A stretch of 33,277 nt of DNA, from NCBI GenBank assembly GCA_002633005.1, contig NMRA01000998.1:38068-71344 (forward strand), read 5' to 3'. The notes under the pieces are model-generated. The model was not told the origin of the DNA, ran no database searches, and worked only from the letters and a program-made list of their open reading frames with translations. The stretch's first letter is position 1; each line of letters opens with the position of its first letter. The stretch is from Phoronis australis. Lineage: Eukaryota > Phoronida > Phoronidae. Both the position numbers and the translations under genes were made by a program. Of this stretch, positions 29,866-33,277 are shown piece after piece.

Positions 29866-31357
29866 GGATCTGCACCTGTGTTAGCCATCTCAGGAGTATG
29901 CATTGAGTTCCAGCGATTTGCCAATTGTCAACAGTGACTGAACTGGGAATTCTGAACACTGCTGATTTCAACATGGATCATTCTCTGTGACTTACTGCTT
30001 GTGTACTGTCATTGAGAATGTTAAATTGTGTTGAGTGACTCTTGGAACATCAGTGGTTGCATTTACTTTGAACTGGGAATTTTCAGCAGTTCAGACTCAC
30101 TCGTGAGCATACATATAAAGGCTTCATGCATTTTACTGATTGAAGGCAGTTATTGTTCTATAAAATTTCAGCAGTGCTGATCTGCTCCAGAATATAGGCA
30201 TGCCTTGTCGTTAAGTAGTTGTTGGCAGTCATTGGAATGCTGAGTGAAAATGTGAACTGGCATTTGTAAGCATTGATGCAGTTTTATGTGAAGAGAATGC
30301 AATGTGACAGTCCATATACACTTATCATAGGATGAAATAGAATGTTATAACTATTCTTGATAGCCTCCTGATTTTAATAACCTTGCAACAAAGCAAGGTG
30401 ACAGATGCAATTGATTGGACAGTAAAATGGACATAGTTTGAAGTCATTATGCCCCCCGAGTCATTTTCTACTCCTGGATCTGTGATGACCTTGGACGCAT
30501 TATTATCTCAGCCTCAAGTTTTTAAAGTGGAAACCCCTTTATTCTATATGTTGTATGTTATCAGGTACATCCTCAATCAATTTACGATATACAAACATAT
30601 TACACAATGGAGTAAACTGATACATTGAACTTAGCATACCTGCAGGATCAACCCACATTCAAAACATACAAGATATAAGAAACTAGCAATGATTCATGAT
30701 AGGTTTGCTGCGTAATTGATAACAATTAAAGTCGTCCAAAATCACTCCCAATGCAACAGTTCGTTTAACAATGACTGGTAATTCTTTAATTTTACACAGT
30801 AAGAGAATAAAGCATTTTCGAAAAAATCGAAGGTTGACTGTTGTCATTTCCTGAGTCAGTACCGACACTCGCATTTGGCAAGCTATTGTAACGAATAGAT
30901 GGGCTCGTAACAATTGAACATTTATGACCTCTCTGAGGTAGGCCAAAATATAGGCCTTGTACTGTATTAGTGGTGTCCCGCGAAAATCCCCTTTAGGCTA
31001 TCATGATTTTTCCGAAAAAGCCGTCATCATTCATGTCCCGGTTTACTTCCCAATGCCGAAAATGGGACTCCAGGAAAGGACAAAATACAGAATGAAGGCT
31101 GAAAAAATATTTCTTTACTTCATCAGTTGGGACAAGCGCTTTCCCATAACCAAAAAGCACACTGGAGTATCCACGTGTTATTATTAGTTTGTTGCTTTAT
31201 CGATCGCTAATGAAACTACTTGTTAGTGATTCTTGGAATAATACATCTGGCTATGAAAGTACAGTATAGCAAATGAAAGACATCAAATTGTGAGGTGCAC
31301 TGCAGTAAACTGACACTTAAGAGTAAAGTGGACGAAACTTGATCAGGTATCAAAAGC
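29866..31357. other. CRY-DASH 3' flank
   Basis: It probably starts with the 3' UTR. No gene could be supported; frames at 30683-30946 (minus) and 30957-31187 (plus) are short and resemble nothing known. Confidence 0.4.
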
Positions 31358-31635
31358 ATGATCAAATTTCATTTGATAAAACTGTCAAGTAAGATGAGAT
31401 CTCATAAGCGCTGTTGAAGTTTGCCTTAATATCACTTCGTTTTCGTTTTTTGCAACACCTTATATTTTTATGAAAATCGTGAGTCTGATTTTCAATAGCC
31501 CCTCGATCTTGAAAACGTGTAATTTTTTTAAAATAATTCTTAACAGTGAGAACAATTCATTTAGCAACGAAGCTTCATACGAATCCGATCAGTCATTTCA
31601 GAGATATGATGTTGCGAAGTAAAGCAAATTTGAAC
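31358..31635 (+). repeat. Dispersed repeat family R1, copy downstream of CRY-DASH
   Basis: Contains gatgagatctcataa, ttttttgcaacacctta, gaaaacgtgtaa and tttcagagatatgatgtt in the same order as the 2513 and 24705 copies, with substantial divergence. Confidence 0.6.
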
Positions 31636-33052
31636 GTTTATCTAGAGTCCTACATACCTATAAACATTGTAAACAAGAAGGGCATAGTGTTTTCCCATGT
31701 ATTTTTGTCTGCCGGGTCTAAACAACTCGCGCTTTTGAAACCGTGCAGTTACGAACAGAACTGAATTTTAAAGTCTTGGATTTTAGCTATGATCTTGGAA
31801 TGATACTATTCTAGTATTTTCGTCGAAATAGTCTAGACTGTAAGCATATAACAATAGGAACGGAATACCAACTCCCGTACGTGGCAAACGTGCCTTTGAA
31901 ACAATACTTGGTTGTTTATTACAATTTTAGCAGTTAAGGACTTCGAAATTAAGCAATAAACTCATTTCTTCACTAAGTAATACTAATGCATGTGTGTGTG
32001 TGTCACCGTAAATTAGGCATTTTGCGTCAGATGAAATGGATTCTGAAAGATAGCAATATTCTTAAAAAAGAGACAATCTAATTTGGAACACATTCGAGGA
32101 CGAAACTTCCATGGGGGAACAACTGGATTGAAAACCAAACATACGGTAAAGCACCCGGACATCAGGGTCTGCCAGTGAAAACCTGCGGCAGCCATGAAAA
32201 ACGTTGCTGGCCCAGTAGCGACCGGAAGATTACCGGTGTCGTAACTCTGAGAAGCGCCCAACGGACGTTTAGTGTGTCAGTCGAACGAGAATGAATTGTG
32301 GGTGCCGTCAAAACACATGATCCTGTTTTTCCTGTGTATAAAAAGTTGGACAGCTAAGTTAGTGGACTATCAATGGCATGTGGTTGATTTGTCAATTTGG
32401 CCGTGGGCCAAAGTGGCACATTTTGACGGTTTTACGGGGAGGTAGAATTGATAACTTCAAAAAGTGGGGCTGCGTCCGCCAAAGAAGAACAGGCCAGTAC
32501 CCAGTAAACATGACAGTATTGGCCCAGTAGTGGATTTCTGTTGCTTGATAACGCTTGTACCGTATACCCGTTTACGTTTCTGGGCCACGAATGGCCCAGT
32601 ACCGTCCCCACGACACTAACCCAGTCAACTTTCCCTTAGCGGCTCGCCGGTATTGGACCGGTAAACACAGACTTGAACACAAGAGGGCAGTTAGAGGCTT
32701 GCCCACAGGAAGGATAAAACTTTTAATTTTTTTTTTAAATCAGATGTGTGACAGTAAAACTTTTCAATTTTCATAAAAATTAATTACCGGCAGCTGTATT
32801 ACAGTGTAATTTTATTTTTTAAAGAAAACTTTCCACCAGATGACCTTCATGAAAAAACCGCCATTTTGAAATTTCCGTTGAAGAACACTTGAGTTGTTTA
32901 GAGTTTGAAACCAACGTGTGTAACAGAATAGTGAAGGATTTTCACAGTGAACTTCAGATTTCTGGTAAGTTTCATATTTGTTCACTTTGCATGCCATGCC
33001 AGTGTCTGTAAGAGTATACAAAACATGATTTACTACCACAGACGTTCTTAGA
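31636..33052. other. Right flank, repeat-like, no gene seen
   Basis: Holds a short gt run near 31992-32003. A more GC-rich part (about 32100-32700) has ggcccagta at least three times (near 32212, 32521 and 32594), which suggests transposon-derived sequence. No supported gene. Confidence 0.4.
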
Positions 33053-33277
33053 GGCAATGACCATCGCCTCTGTTGGCCCGAACCAGACTCCAGAGTCCAG
33101 AGGCGATACAGAGGCTATAGGCGCTCTGTACGCCGGAAGCTTTTTGGCGAATTATGCCTCGCACCGACTAAACCATCAAAGTCACGTTGTTATAAATACC
33201 TTTTGCGCATAGAGGAATACCTGAGGAGGTTGTCGAAGTGTTTAATTCCTTCCAACTCGAACAAATACTCCCGTTAT
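33053..33277 (+). repeat. Repeat R2, second copy, cut by window end
   Basis: Matches 20893-21104 in the same orientation and continues past the window. The loop of the starting hairpin is 14 bases longer than in the first copy. Confidence 0.85.

Noticed and set aside
32555-33052. Possible second CRY-DASH exon 1 upstream of the right R2 copy
   Set aside because: No sequence resembling [14 protein letters not shown] was found in the about 500 bases before the repeat.
1-33277. CRISPR arrays or bacterial operon features
   Set aside because: The tandem arrays have no unique spacers, and genes with GT-AG introns show the window is eukaryotic.

Overview
This is invertebrate-type animal nuclear DNA: AT-rich, with GT-AG introns, short exons and many repeats. 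Marine repeat families and an animal CRY-DASH gene suggest a marine invertebrate, possibly a hemichordate or other deuterostome. The species cannot be fixed from the sequence alone.

Layout. (1) 469-16399, plus strand: the last six coding exons of FARSB, the beta subunit of cytosolic phenylalanyl-tRNA synthetase. The 5' half lies left of the window. The introns carry minisatellites, a terminal-inverted-repeat element (4020-5087), a large foldback element (5042-6073) and a TTAA-flanked MITE (7528-7962). (2) 11018-13768, minus strand: a single-exon 916-residue ankyrin-repeat protein nested antisense inside the 8.9-kb FARSB intron. It has its own TATA-like box. (3) 16400-20412: intergenic, repeat-rich, with a small GC-rich dimeric hairpin element inserted into an older repeat. 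(4) 20413-29860, plus strand: a complete 12-exon CRY-DASH (photolyase/cryptochrome family) gene whose joined exons code for 505 residues in frame. Exon 8 is present twice (26610-26752 and 27559-27701), separated by a GC-rich unrelated block and one N. (5) 29861-33277: 3' flank with repeats, ending in a second copy of a sequence that also lies in CRY-DASH intron 1.

FARSB (translation) and CRY-DASH (flavin photoreceptor/DNA repair) are functionally unrelated neighbours. The ankyrin gene is independent of its host. The most notable points are the exon-8 duplication, the nested intronless ankyrin gene, the foldback and dimeric-hairpin elements, and a five-copy 28-bp array carrying a DR1-like nuclear-receptor motif in CRY-DASH intron 5.
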